A DNA stretch of 64,000 bases from SG8-41 sp964521405 (GTDB taxonomy: Bacteria > Pseudomonadota > Gammaproteobacteria > Burkholderiales > SG8-41). Both the position numbers and the translations under genes were made by a program. The stretch is taken from assembly GCA_964521405.1 (NCBI GenBank), contig CAZFRR010000020.1:1-64000 (forward strand), given 5' to 3'. Below the pieces are notes generated by a model. That model saw only the letters and a program-made list of their open reading frames with translations. It did no database searches and was not told where the DNA came from. Shown one piece after another: positions 51,710 to 60,739 of this stretch (its first letter is position 1; every line of letters begins with the position of its first letter).

Positions 51710-51913
51710 AAGGATGAAGGATGAACGTGGAAGGATGAACCCCCGCTACGCGTGAAGGCTTGAGTTCCGACCTTTCACTAACGTCCGGTCAGATAACGAA
51801 AATCTATCGCTAGCCGCTCAGCACTCTGGCCGAAAGCAAATGAAAGGCCGGGACATGAGAGATTTCGCGCAACGCGCGAGGGTCATCCCTCATCCTTCCG
51901 CCTTCATCCTTCA
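51710..51913. repeat. Opposed heptamer arrays (AAGGATG / CATCCTT) in the dnaE upstream gap
   Basis: Left: AAGGATG x2, AACGTGG, AAGGATG (51710-51737). Right: CATCCCT, CATCCTT, CCGCCTT, CATCCTT (51884-51911). The stop codon of the crotonase gene (51911-51913) is inside the right array. The gap 51628-51910 (283 bp) contains no gene but must contain the dnaE promoter. Confidence 0.85.
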
Positions 51914-52639
51914 GCGGGAGGACAAGACTCCCGCTATGACGCTGGCGGCGAAATCCGCCCGCCCGCGCGGCTCCATCAGCGGCGCGAACTTGAGGAACTC
52001 CTTGACCGCCTTTACGGCGTCGAGCGGCTGGCCGGAGATGGTCTCGATCAGCTTGCCCGCCTGCGCCTTGAGCTCGCCGTCGGGGACCACCAGGCTCACC
52101 AGCCCCATGGCGAGGGCCGAGCGGGCGTCCACTTCCGCAGTCGAATACACCAGGTAGCCGACGCCCTTGGCCGTGACCCGGTCCAGCGCCGCGAGCGCGA
52201 GTGTTGGCGGCAGCCCCTTGGTCATCTCGGGCAGGCGAAAGCGTGCGCCCTCGCCCGCCAGGGCGATGTCGCAGCACCCGGTGAGCGCCGAGCCGAAGCC
52301 ATGCGCCGCGCCCTGGACGACGGCGATCGTCGGTACCGGGGCTTCCTTGAGTGCGACGTACAAGCCGACGACAGGATTGCCGACCTTCTCGCGAATCTGG
52401 AGCGCTGACGGCACCTTGCCGCCGCTTCCGGCTTCCGGCGCAGTCGCGGGATCGCGCCCTTTGCAGAAGTCGGCCCCCTTTCCTGAAAGAACCAGCACCT
52501 TTGCGTCTGCCGGCAGGCTCTTCACTCCCTCCGCGAGCGCGGCAATCATCTCCGGCGTCACGAGGTTGCCGCAGTCCGGACGGTTCAATTCGATGAGGTA
52601 TGCGGCGCCTTCGCTTCTGACGGAGATATCTGGGGTCAT
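51911..52639 (-). CDS. Enoyl-CoA hydratase/isomerase family protein (crotonase)
   Basis: 242 residues. Crotonase fold: VRSEGAAYLIELNRPDCGN, LVLSGKGADFCKGRD and the oxyanion-hole glycine in VQGAAHGFGSALTGCCDIALA; the EMTKGLPPT segment takes the place of the usual PE(I/V)xLG(I/L). One of the two usual catalytic Glu residues of hydratases is not obvious, so it may be an isomerase or another crotonase activity. No acyl-CoA genes are near. The stop codon lies within a CATCCTT heptamer array, and AATGATG heptamers follow upstream of the start. Confidence 0.8.
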   Translation of the reverse strand: MTPDISVRSEGAAYLIELNRPDCGNLVTPEMIAALAEGVKSLPADAKVLVLSGKGADFCKGRDPATAPEAGSGGKVPSALQIREKVGNPVVGLYVALKEAPVPTIAVVQGAAHGFGSALTGCCDIALAGEGARFRLPEMTKGLPPTLALAALDRVTAKGVGYLVYSTAEVDARSALAMGLVSLVVPDGELKAQAGKLIETISGQPLDAVKAVKEFLKFAPLMEPRGRADFAASVIAGVLSSR

Positions 52640-52644
52640 AAGTC

Positions 52645-52672
52645 AATGATGAATGATGAATGATGAATGAAG
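52645..52672. repeat. Heptamer array (AATGATG) upstream of the crotonase gene
   Basis: AATGATG x3 and AATGAAG, ending close to GAATCCTGAATCCAG (52693-52707), a second short heptamer pair. They lie between the divergent crotonase and hydrolase genes. Confidence 0.88.
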
Positions 52673-52762
52673 AGTGCAACGGGATTCTAGCTGAATCCTG
52701 AATCCAGAAACCTTAACATCGTTTACCATTCGCCCTTTGACATAAACCCATCACCCCAGTTA

Positions 52763-53632
52763 ATGAAGCCCAGCCAATCGCATTTCCATCAACTCCGCGG
52801 CCTGCGCCATCACGTGCGCGAGTGGGGCGACCCGGCATCGCCCAAGCTGTTTCTGCTGCACGGGTGGATGGACGTGTCGGCGTCGTTCCAGTTCCTGGTT
52901 GACAGTTTTTCGCGCGAATGGCACGTGCTCGCGCCGGACTGGCGCGGATTCGGTCTTTCCGAATGGACGCGCGAGGACGGTTACTGGTTTCCCGATTACT
53001 ACGCCGACCTGGAGGCACTGCTCGACCACTATCAGCCGTCCGCGCCGGCGCTCCTCGTCGGCCACAGCATGGGCGGCGTCGTCGCCTCACTCTACGCCGG
53101 CATCCGCCCGGAGCGCGTGGCGCGCCTGGTGTCGATGGAAGGCCTGGGCCTTGCGCGCCGCGGGCCCGAGCAGGCGCCCTCCCGCTACGCGGATTGGCTC
53201 GATCAACTCAAGGACTCGCCGGCATTCAGGCCGTACCGCTCCTTCGATGAGGTCGCTGCCCGCCTGCGAAAAACCAACACGCGCCTGTCCGCGGAAAAAG
53301 CGGCGTTCCTCGCCGGGCACTGGGCAAAGCCGCTCGACTCGGGCGAAGTCGTCCTGCTGAGCGATCCCCGGCACAAGAACGTCAACCCGTACCTGTTCCG
53401 CATCGACGAGGCGATCGCCTGCTGGCGGCGGATCACCGCGCCGGTGCTGCTGGTGTCGGGCAAGCTGTCCAACATTCCCGGGCGCATGAAGGACACGCCG
53501 GAGCAATTTGCCGAGCGCAGGGGTGCGTTCCGCGACCGGCGCGAGGTCGAGCTGGAAGACGCCGGCCACATGATGCATCACGACCAGCCGGAGCAGCTGG
53601 CGCGCATCATCGAGGATTTCTTGACGGGCTAG
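52763..53632 (+). CDS. Alpha/beta hydrolase
   Basis: 289 residues, no signal peptide. HGWMDVSASFQFLVD contains the oxyanion HG, the nucleophile Ser is in LLVGHSMGGVVASLY, and the catalytic His in LEDAGHMMHHDQPEQLA. Typical of cytoplasmic esterase/epoxide-hydrolase-like enzymes; substrate unknown. Start MKPSQSHFHQLRGLRHHV. It is followed by REP-type hairpins and then the glt transport operon, to which it seems unrelated. Confidence 0.87.
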   Translation: MKPSQSHFHQLRGLRHHVREWGDPASPKLFLLHGWMDVSASFQFLVDSFSREWHVLAPDWRGFGLSEWTREDGYWFPDYYADLEALLDHYQPSAPALLVGHSMGGVVASLYAGIRPERVARLVSMEGLGLARRGPEQAPSRYADWLDQLKDSPAFRPYRSFDEVAARLRKTNTRLSAEKAAFLAGHWAKPLDSGEVVLLSDPRHKNVNPYLFRIDEAIACWRRITAPVLLVSGKLSNIPGRMKDTPEQFAERRGAFRDRREVELEDAGHMMHHDQPEQLARIIEDFLTG

Positions 53633-53678
53633 CGCCCGTCAAAAAATGAATCAGGAAAGCTCTGAACAACTCCGCGTT

Positions 53679-53764
53679 CGTCACTCCGGCGAAAGCCGGA
53701 GTCCAGTGATATCAGGCCTCTCCTCGATCCCGACTTGCGCCGGGATGACTGGATCAGAGGCTCC
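53679..53764. repeat. REP-type hairpins (dRS3-like)
   Basis: CACTCCGGCGAAAGCCGGAG (53682-53701) is a hairpin of the widespread 'ATTCCGGCGAAAGCCGGAAT' kind, followed by GTCCAG. A second hairpin, ATCCCGACTTGCGCCGGGAT (53727-53746), is opposed to it. The two have outer arms GTCCAGTGATATCAGGCCTC and GACTGGATCAGAGGCTCC. Repeats of this kind are common between genes in Neisseria and other betaproteobacteria. Confidence 0.8.
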
Positions 53765-53898
53765 TCTTGGTGGCAAAACCATACTGCGTGCGGCATCCCG
53801 GGGGGCGCTCTGGACAAGGCGAAGCTGTTAGGCTAGATTGAATTGTAGTCAAGAGAGTGCAATACCCCCTTTCCGAACAAACCCATAGGGAGTCAGCC

Positions 53899-54801
53899 AT
53901 GAGGCGAGTATCAGGATTGATCGTTACACTGTTCGTCGCGGTCGCTGTGTGTGGGCCCGCCAGCGCGCAGGACACGCTCAAGAAAATCAAGGACACCGGC
54001 ACTATCACCATCGGCCACCGCGAAACGTCCATCCCCTTCTCCTACTACGACGACAAGCAGCAGGTCGTCGGCTACGCGCATGACATCTGCTTGAAGGTGG
54101 TGGACGCGATCAAGGCCGAACTCAAGATGCCGAAGATCGACGTCAAGCTGAACCCGGTCACTTCCGCCACCCGCATCCCGCTGATGGCGAACGGCACGAT
54201 CGACCTCGAATGCGGCTCGACCACCAACAACCTCGAGCGCCAGAAACAGGTGTGGTTCGCAACGACGCACTTCGTTACCGCGAACCGCTTCGTGTCCAAG
54301 AAGGACGCGAACCTGAAAACCGTGGACGACTTGAAGGGCAAGACCGTGGTCTCGACCTCCGGCACGACCAACATCAGGCAGGCCACCGAGGTCAACGTGG
54401 AGAAGAAACTCGGCATGAATATCATCGCCGCCAAGGACCACGCCGAATCGTTCCTGACGGTGGAAACCGGCCGCGCCGTGGCGTTCTTCATGGACGACAT
54501 CCTGCTCTACAGCCTGGTGGCCAACTCCAGGAACCCGTCCGAGTGGGTGATCTCGGCGGACGCGCTGTCGGTCGAGCCCTACGGCATCATGATGCGCAAG
54601 GACGAAGTGGCGTTCAAGAAAATCGTGAACGGCGCGATTAACGCGCTCTACAAGAGCGGCGAGATCAACAAGATTTACGCCAAGTGGTTCCTGGCGCCGG
54701 TGCCGCCGAAGGGAATCAACCTCAACGTGCCGATGGACGCGGCGTTCAAGAAAGTCGTGGCTAATCCGACCGATTCGGGCGATCCAAAGGACTATCAGTA
54801 G
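53899..54801 (+). CDS. gltI: Glutamate/aspartate ABC transporter substrate-binding protein
   Basis: 300 residues. Signal peptide to about residue 24 (VTLFVAVAVCGPASAQ), then a type 3 periplasmic binding domain: GTITIGHRETSIPFSYYDD, DLECGSTTNNLERQKQVWFA and KTVVSTSGTTNIRQATEVN match the GltI/DctB-like family for acidic amino acids. AGGGAG stands 8 bp before the ATG at 53899, which decides this start over an upstream in-frame CTG/ATG at 53857. First gene of gltIJKL. A strong hairpin follows it. Confidence 0.93.
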   Translation: MRRVSGLIVTLFVAVAVCGPASAQDTLKKIKDTGTITIGHRETSIPFSYYDDKQQVVGYAHDICLKVVDAIKAELKMPKIDVKLNPVTSATRIPLMANGTIDLECGSTTNNLERQKQVWFATTHFVTANRFVSKKDANLKTVDDLKGKTVVSTSGTTNIRQATEVNVEKKLGMNIIAAKDHAESFLTVETGRAVAFFMDDILLYSLVANSRNPSEWVISADALSVEPYGIMMRKDEVAFKKIVNGAINALYKSGEINKIYAKWFLAPVPPKGINLNVPMDAAFKKVVANPTDSGDPKDYQ

Positions 54802-54833
54802 CCAAATCGGACGCGTTAAGCGCCAATTTACCT

Positions 54834-54882
54834 GCGCGCGATGCAGCGGACGATGGACGCCGCTGATCGCGCGCCTTTCATT
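54834..54882 (+). terminator. Attenuating hairpin between gltI and gltJ
   Basis: GCGCGCGA (54834-54841) and CAGCGG pair with CCGCTG and TCGCGCGC (54867-54874), then CTTTCATTT. The T-run is broken, so this is probably a partial terminator or an mRNA-stabilising stem that keeps the binding protein in excess over the permeases. Confidence 0.65.
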
Positions 54883-54908
54883 TAAGACCGGTCGAGCACG
54901 ATCATTCC

Positions 54909-55667
54909 GTGCAGTACAACTGGAACTGGCAGATCTTCTGGGCCCCGGCGCCCGACGGCACCGGCGTCTATTTCTGGTGGTTGATCTCCGGCCTGGGCTG
55001 GACGTTGTCCACGGCATTGCTGGCATGGGCCATCGCGCTCACCCTCGGCGCGACCGTCGGGACGCTGCGCACCACGCCGCTGAAATGGTTGGTGCGCCTC
55101 GGCAACGCCTACGTCGAGATCTTCCGCAACATCCCGCTGCTGGTGCAGATGTTCCTGTGGTATTTCGTGCTGCCGGAACTGCTGCCAAAGGCGCTGGGCG
55201 AGGCGATGAAGCAGATGACGCCGCCGTGGGCGTCGTTCTGGCCGGCGGTGCTGTGCCTCGGCTTCTACACCTCGGCCCGCGTCGCGGAGCAGGTGCGCGC
55301 CGGCATCCAGTCGCTGCCGCGCGGGCAACACCTGGCCGGCACCGCGGTCGGGCTTACTCTGCCGCAGACTTACCGCCACGTGCTGCTGCCGCAGGCGTTC
55401 CGCATCATCCTGCCGCCGCTTACTTCCGAGTTCATGAACATCATGAAGAACAGCTCGGTCGCGCTGACCATCGGGCTGGTGGAGCTGACCGCGCGCGCGC
55501 GCGCTATGCAGGAGTTCACCTTCCAGGTGTTCGAGGCGTTCACCGCCGCGACGATCATCTACATCCTGGTTACGCTGATCGTGGTCGTCGGTATGCGCTG
55601 GCTCGAGAAGCGGGTCGCGGTGCCCGGCCTCATCAGTGCCGCGGGCGTTCCGCAGGCCGGGCACTGA
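54909..55667 (+). CDS. gltJ: Glutamate/aspartate ABC transporter permease
   Basis: 252 residues, five membrane helices, HisMQ/GlnP family. The EAA loop that contacts the ATPase is GQHLAGTAVGLTLPQTYRHV with LLPQAFRIILPPLTSE following. GTG start; the N-terminus MQYNWNWQIFW is the family type (YNWNW). Pairs with GltK to form the membrane channel. The last 50 bp of the gene and its stop form two mutually exclusive perfect inverted repeats. Confidence 0.94.
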   Translation: MQYNWNWQIFWAPAPDGTGVYFWWLISGLGWTLSTALLAWAIALTLGATVGTLRTTPLKWLVRLGNAYVEIFRNIPLLVQMFLWYFVLPELLPKALGEAMKQMTPPWASFWPAVLCLGFYTSARVAEQVRAGIQSLPRGQHLAGTAVGLTLPQTYRHVLLPQAFRIILPPLTSEFMNIMKNSSVALTIGLVELTARARAMQEFTFQVFEAFTAATIIYILVTLIVVVGMRWLEKRVAVPGLISAAGVPQAGH

Positions 55668-55672
55668 TGAGG
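55620..55672 (+). promoter_or_regulatory. Two overlapping, mutually exclusive inverted repeats at the gltJ stop
   Basis: Stem A: GTGCCCGGCCT (55620-55630) with AGGCCGGGCAC (55654-55664). Stem B: CCTCATCAGTGCC (55628-55640) with GGCACTGATGAGG (55660-55672). Both are perfect, and they share bases, so only one can form at once. The stop codon of gltJ (55665-55667) lies in stem B. Confidence 0.6.
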
Positions 55673-55673
55673 A

Positions 55674-55779
55674 GTGACATGGTAAAGCGTGACGTGATCA
55701 AGCGTGACATGGTGCGGCGTGACGTGGTATCGCGTCGCTCGCGACCGGGTCGAATCACGAATCACGAATCACGAATCAC
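55674..55779. repeat. 15-bp tandem repeat and GAATCAC heptamers, gltJ/gltK gap
   Basis: Four 15-bp units with consensus GTGACRTGGTNNNGC (55674-55733), followed by four perfect GAATCAC heptamers (55752-55779). They end 11 bp before the gltK ATG and leave no clear ribosome binding site. Confidence 0.9.
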
Positions 55780-55790
55780 GGGTTTCCAGG

Positions 55791-56483
55791 ATGTTCAGCG
55801 GCTTTGATTTCGACGTAATCCAGCGCTCCGCGCCCTATCTCTTCCGGGAGGGCATGACGTTCACGCTGACGCTGACGGCGATGGCGATGACCGGCGGGAT
55901 CGTGTTCGGCACGCTGCTCGCGATGATGCGGCTCTCGAGCTTCAAGTGGCTGAACGTGCCGGCGGCGGCCTACGTCAACCTGATGCGGTCAGTGCCTTTG
56001 GTGCTGGTGATCTTCTGGTTCTACTTCCTGGTGCCCTACATCGGCGCCTGGGCTATCGGCGCCAAGCAGCCGATCCAGGTCGGCGCGTTCTGGTCGTGCG
56101 TGATCACGTTCACCCTGTTCGAGGCCGCTTACTACGCCGAGATCATGCGCGCCGGCATCCAGTCCGTCTCACGCGGCCAGGTTGCGGCCGGCCAGGCGCT
56201 CGGCCTGAATTACTGGCAGCACATGGGCTACATCGTGCTGCCGCAGGCGTTTCGCAACATGCTGCCGGTGCTGCTGACGCAAACCATCATCCTGTTCCAG
56301 GACACTTCGCTCGTTTACGTGCTCTCGGTGACCGACTTCCTCGGCGCGGCCGCCAAGATCGCGCAGCGCGACGGGCGGCTGATCGAGATGTATTTGTTCG
56401 TGGCGGTGGTTTACTTCATCATCTCGTTCTCGCTGTCGCTGCTGGTCAGGCAACTGCAGCATCGCATCGCTATAATTCGTTGA
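55791..56483 (+). CDS. gltK: Glutamate/aspartate ABC transporter permease
   Basis: 230 residues, five helices, second HisMQ-family permease. EAA loop GQVAAGQALGLNYWQHMGYI with VLPQAFRNMLPVLLTQT. MFSGFDFDVIQRSAPYLFREG is the family N-terminus, so I start at ATG 55791. The frame is open to 55704, but those 29 residues are coded by the 15-bp and heptamer repeats (RVESRITNHESRVSR). Partner of GltJ. Confidence 0.93.
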   Translation: MFSGFDFDVIQRSAPYLFREGMTFTLTLTAMAMTGGIVFGTLLAMMRLSSFKWLNVPAAAYVNLMRSVPLVLVIFWFYFLVPYIGAWAIGAKQPIQVGAFWSCVITFTLFEAAYYAEIMRAGIQSVSRGQVAAGQALGLNYWQHMGYIVLPQAFRNMLPVLLTQTIILFQDTSLVYVLSVTDFLGAAAKIAQRDGRLIEMYLFVAVVYFIISFSLSLLVRQLQHRIAIIR

Positions 56484-56492
56484 ATATGAAAC

Positions 56493-56641
56493 CGCAGATA
56501 CACGCAGATGAACGCAGATACACTCAAAACAGAAACAGGCAGCAAAAGCAGGATCGAAGCTCAAAGCTCCATCTTTGATACTTCCAGCCGTTGTTTTATT
56601 TTGTCGGATTGTATCGGCGTTTATCTGCGTTTATCTGCGGC
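56493..56641. repeat. Opposed decamer arrays (CGCAGATACA / GTTTATCTGC), gltK/gltL gap
   Basis: Left: CGCAGATACA, CGCAGATGAA, CGCAGATACA (56493-56522). Right: TCGGCGTTTATCTGCG and TTTATCTGCGG (56614-56640). Opposed, about 90 bp apart. The 188-bp gap inside the transporter operon contains nothing else recognisable. Confidence 0.92.
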
Positions 56642-56671
56642 AAAATTTGTTTTTGACTCGGACTAACAACC

Positions 56672-57406
<735 letters not shown>

Positions 57407-57408
57407 AT

Positions 57409-57668
57409 CGAACCGCCAAGCAGATCAAATTGAACCGCCAAGACGCCAAGGCGCCAAGAATTACAAACAAGAATAAGATCAATAGTTAGATTAAAACTGC
57501 TGCCAAGAAAACAAACAGCCGGGCTGATGCCCGGCCTTTGTTGTTGTTAGATCTTCATGGCGTCTCGGCGTCTTGGCGGTTAGATGTCAGTTCTTGATCT
57601 TCTGGCGTCTTGGCGCCTTGGCGGTTAAATATTAGTTCTTGTATTTCTTGGCGGCCTTGGCGGTTGAC
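57409..57668. repeat. Octamer repeat cluster (GACGCCAA family) around a terminator, gltL/argE gap
   Basis: Left: GAACCGCCAAGCAG and GAACCGCCAAGACGCCAAGG, GCGCCAAG (57412-57458). Right, opposed: TGGCGTCTCGGCGTCTTGGC, GGTT (57558-57583), TGGCGTCTTGGCGCCTTGGC, GGTT (57603-57628), TTGGCGGCCTTGGCGGTTGA (57648-57667). The 262-bp gap has no gene; the last copy reaches the argE stop. Confidence 0.9.
57512..57548 (+). terminator. Rho-independent terminator after gltL
   Basis: GCCGGGC (57518-57524), loop TGAT, GCCCGGC (57529-57535), then CTTTGTTGTTGTT. It lies in the loop of the large opposed octamer pair. It can also act, less strongly, on argE transcripts from the other strand. Confidence 0.85.
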
Positions 57669-58874
57669 TCAAGTCTTGCAGACGCGATCCGCCAGCTTCC
57701 GCAGGAAGTCCTCGCAGCGCGCGATCTGATCCAGCTCCACGTATTCGTTCGGCTTGTGCGCCTGTGCGATCGAGCCCGGGCCGCAGATCACGGTGGGTAT
57801 GCCCGCTTTCTGGAACTGCGAGCCTTCGGTGCCGAACGAGACCTTGCCGATCTCGCTGCTGCCAGTCAGCTCCTGCGCCAGCGCCACCACCTCGGCTTCC
57901 GGCCCGGTGTCGAGAACGGGTATCGAGGACAGCGGCTCGATGATGAATCCCGAGGCCGCGTGCACGGAACGCATCTCCGGCTCCAGCCGGGTCCCGACGT
58001 AATCCCTGAATTCGCGCAGCAGCCGGTCGGGATCGTCTCCCGGCAGATGGCGGAACTCGAAGTCGAACGTGCAATCGTGCGGAATGACGTTCAACGCCGT
58101 GCCACCCCGGATCACTCCGGTATGCACCGTGGTGTGCGCGATGTCGAAGCCGCGGTCATAAGGCCCCTCGTCGCGGTGGCGGCGCGCGAGATTCTTGAGA
58201 AAGGCAACCGCCTCGGCGGCGTACTCGACGGCGTTGACGCCGTGCGGCGCGTACGCCGAGTGCCCGGCCAGCCCGCGCACGGTGCAGCGGTAGCCTTTCT
58301 TGCCCTTGTGCGCGATCACCGGGCGCATTTCAGTTGGCTCGCCGACGATGCATGCGTTCGGGCGTAGGCCCGAACGCATGATGTCGGCAATTAATCGACC
58401 GACGCCGATGCAACCAACTTCTTCATCGTAGGAAAATGCGAGATGAAGCGGCGTCTTCAGCCCCCGCTTGGCGAATTCCGGCACCACGGCGAGCACGCAG
58501 GCGATAAAGCCCTTCATGTCGGACGTGCCGCGCCCGTAGAGCCGGCCCTCCTTCCCGACCAGCGTGAACGGATCGGTGTCCCACGCCTGGCCCTCGGTCG
58601 GCACCACATCGGTGTGGCCGGACAACACGACGCCGCCCTGCCCGCGCGGGCCGAACGTCGCGAACAGGTTGGCCTTGCGCCTGTCGTCATCGTAAGTGAG
58701 CCGGATATCGGCGTCGTAGGGCTTGAGAAAATCGCGGACGAAATGAATCAGGTCGAGATTCGAGTCGCGGCTCACCGTCGGAAACGCGACGAGCTGGCGC
58801 AGCATCTCGACACTGGCGTTCGGGGTGGCGTTGGCGGGTTCCATGACGGTGAGGCTTGCGAAAGAATCGAGCAT
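57669..58874 (-). CDS. argE: Acetylornithine deacetylase
   Basis: 401 residues from the ATG at 58874 (58844 is also possible). M20 metallopeptidase family: metal His in LSGHTDVVPTEG, bridging Asp in LYGRGTSDMKGFIA, catalytic Glu pair in FSYDEEVGCIGV, dimerisation domain around VRGLAGHSAYAPHGVNA, and C-terminal His in IAQAHKPNEYVEL. Releases ornithine and acetate in arginine synthesis. The open frame to 58919 lacks family similarity. Divergent from the peptide-binding protein gene. Confidence 0.93.
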   Translation of the reverse strand: MLDSFASLTVMEPANATPNASVEMLRQLVAFPTVSRDSNLDLIHFVRDFLKPYDADIRLTYDDDRRKANLFATFGPRGQGGVVLSGHTDVVPTEGQAWDTDPFTLVGKEGRLYGRGTSDMKGFIACVLAVVPEFAKRGLKTPLHLAFSYDEEVGCIGVGRLIADIMRSGLRPNACIVGEPTEMRPVIAHKGKKGYRCTVRGLAGHSAYAPHGVNAVEYAAEAVAFLKNLARRHRDEGPYDRGFDIAHTTVHTGVIRGGTALNVIPHDCTFDFEFRHLPGDDPDRLLREFRDYVGTRLEPEMRSVHAASGFIIEPLSSIPVLDTGPEAEVVALAQELTGSSEIGKVSFGTEGSQFQKAGIPTVICGPGSIAQAHKPNEYVELDQIARCEDFLRKLADRVCKT

Positions 58875-58979
58875 AGGTAGCGGGTGTGGCGCTGTCAAAC
58901 CGGGCGCCCACGCCGTCACAACGCCTGCAACTTACTGTAAGCTTCACCGGCAATCCGGGCATCAAAGGAACAATTAATC

Positions 58980-60533
58980 ATGAGACTGCTGCTCACTGCC
59001 CTGCTTCTCGCCTTCTCCCACGCCGCCCCCGCCGCCGACCTCAGCATCGCCCTCGGCGGCGATGTGACCTCCATCGACCCGCACTTCCACAATCTCACGC
59101 CGAACAACAACATCGGCGCGCACGTGTTCGACACGCTGGTGATGAAGGAACCCGGCGGGCACATCAAGCCCGGGCTCGCGGAATCGTGGCGGGCGGTGGA
59201 CGATCTCACCTGGGAATTCAGGCTGCGCAAGGGCGTGCGCTTCCACGACGGCTCGAACTTCACGGCGGCCGACGTGGTGTTCTCGCTCGACCGCATTCCG
59301 CTGGTGCCGAACAGCCCCTCGCCCTTCACCACTTACACCAAGCAGGTGACCGAGAAGATCGTGGTGGATCCCTGGACGATCCGGTTAAAAAGCGCCGCGC
59401 CCTACCCGCAAATGCCGAACGACATGAGCACGGTGCTCGTGGTTTCCGCCAGGGCCGCCGCAAATGCCACCACCGACGACTTCAATACCGGCAAAGCGAC
59501 GATCGGCACCGGCCCCTTCAGGTTCGTGCGCTGGCAGAGGGGCGATCGCATCGAGCTCGTCCGCAATGATGCGTACTGGGGCCCGAAGACGGCGTGGGAA
59601 AAAGTGACGTTCCGCATCATCACTTCCGATCCAACGCGGGTTGCTTCATTGCTGGCTGGCGAAGTGCGCGCCATCGAGAACGTGCCCACCAACGATCTTG
59701 CAAAACTCGCGACCCACAAGGATCTCAGCGTCTACCGCACGGTGTCGGTGCGCCTGATGTACCTGCACCTGGACACCGCGCGCGAGAAGACGCCCTTCGC
59801 GACGGACAGGACGGGCAGGCCGCTCGACAGGAACCCGCTGCAGGACTTGCGCGTGCGGCGCGCGATGTCGAAGGCGATCAATCGCCAGGCGCTGGTCGAG
59901 CGCGTCATGGAAGGCGCCGCGGTCGCCACCGGGCAGCTCATGCCCGAGAAGTTCTTCGGCTACGTGCCCGCGTTGAAGCCCGAGCCCTACGATCCGGAAG
60001 GCGCGCGCAAGCTCCTTGCCGAGGCGGGCTACCCCGACGGCTTCGGGCTGACGCTGCACGCGCCCAACAACCGCTACGTGAACGACGAGCAGATAGCGCA
60101 GGCCATTGCGCAGATGCTGACCAAGGTCGGCATCCTGACAAAAGTGGACGCGATGCCTGCCGCGGTGTACTTCACCCGCGGCTCCAAGCTCGAGTTCAGC
60201 TTCATGCTGGTCGGCTGGGGGGCGGAAACCATGGAAGCGTCCTCGCCGCTGAAGGCCCTGCTCGCCACATTCAATGCCGCCAAAGGCCTGGGCGCCGCGA
60301 ATCGCGGCCGCTACTCCAATCCGAAGATGGACGCGGTCCTGGACCAGGCGATGGCTACCGTGGATGACGCGAAGCGCGAAAAACTGCTGCAACAGGCGAC
60401 CGAGATCGGCGTGGGCGACCTGGGCATCCTGCCGCTCTACCACCAGCACAACCTGTGGGCGGCGCGCCGGGGCATCACCTACGAAGCGCGGGCGGACGAG
60501 CGCACTTTCGCCCACGAGTTCAGACCCCAGTGA
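58980..60533 (+). CDS. Peptide/nickel-type ABC transporter substrate-binding protein (1)
   Basis: 517 residues. Signal peptide RLLLTALLLAFSHAAPAAD, then an SBP family 5 domain: DVTSIDPHFHNLTPNNNIGA, LTWEFRLRKGVRFHDGSNFT, AADVVFSLDR and the late GRYSNPKMDAVLDQAM. These proteins bind peptides, opines or glutathione; the ligand cannot be told. It is followed by a second, related binding protein and two DppB/DppC-type permeases. ATG start, with AAAGGA about 10 bp upstream. Confidence 0.92.
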   Translation: MRLLLTALLLAFSHAAPAADLSIALGGDVTSIDPHFHNLTPNNNIGAHVFDTLVMKEPGGHIKPGLAESWRAVDDLTWEFRLRKGVRFHDGSNFTAADVVFSLDRIPLVPNSPSPFTTYTKQVTEKIVVDPWTIRLKSAAPYPQMPNDMSTVLVVSARAAANATTDDFNTGKATIGTGPFRFVRWQRGDRIELVRNDAYWGPKTAWEKVTFRIITSDPTRVASLLAGEVRAIENVPTNDLAKLATHKDLSVYRTVSVRLMYLHLDTAREKTPFATDRTGRPLDRNPLQDLRVRRAMSKAINRQALVERVMEGAAVATGQLMPEKFFGYVPALKPEPYDPEGARKLLAEAGYPDGFGLTLHAPNNRYVNDEQIAQAIAQMLTKVGILTKVDAMPAAVYFTRGSKLEFSFMLVGWGAETMEASSPLKALLATFNAAKGLGAANRGRYSNPKMDAVLDQAMATVDDAKREKLLQQATEIGVGDLGILPLYHQHNLWAARRGITYEARADERTFAHEFRPQ

Positions 60534-60546
60534 GGCGTGATTCGTC

Positions 60547-60622
60547 CCGTTCCAATGTCCACGTCCAGAGACATGCGCGTGGATCATCGACCTATTACTC
60601 GATAGAAATCATTGGAACGGGA
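60547..60622. repeat. Hairpin with 12-bp perfect stem between the two binding-protein genes
   Basis: CCCGTTCCAATG (about 60547-60558) and CATTGGAACGGG (about 60611-60622) are exact reverse complements; inside, TCCACG/CGTGGA forms a smaller stem. GATTCGT heptamer-like sequence flanks it on both sides. Positions may be off by one base. Confidence 0.7.
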
Positions 60623-60688
60623 TTCGTGAGGTGTGATTCGTGATTCGAACTGTTACCTTGTCCGCATCCGCGTTTTTCTGCGTTTACC

Positions 60689-60713
60689 CCGTTAGAGGCC
60701 TGGCCTCTAACGG
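60689..60713. repeat. Perfect 25-bp palindrome inside a decamer array
   Basis: CCGTTAGAGGCC, T, GGCCTCTAACGG: a perfect 12-bp stem with a one-base centre. It interrupts a decamer array (TTTTTCTGCG before, GTTTATCTGCGG after), as if inserted into it. Confidence 0.88.
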
Positions 60714-60739
60714 AGTTTATCTGCGGTTCCGTAGTTTTT

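Noticed and set aside
53640..53860. Insertion sequence ends near the REP hairpins before gltI
   Set aside because: No transposase frame and no target-site duplication; the hairpins match ordinary REP/dRS3-type repeats.
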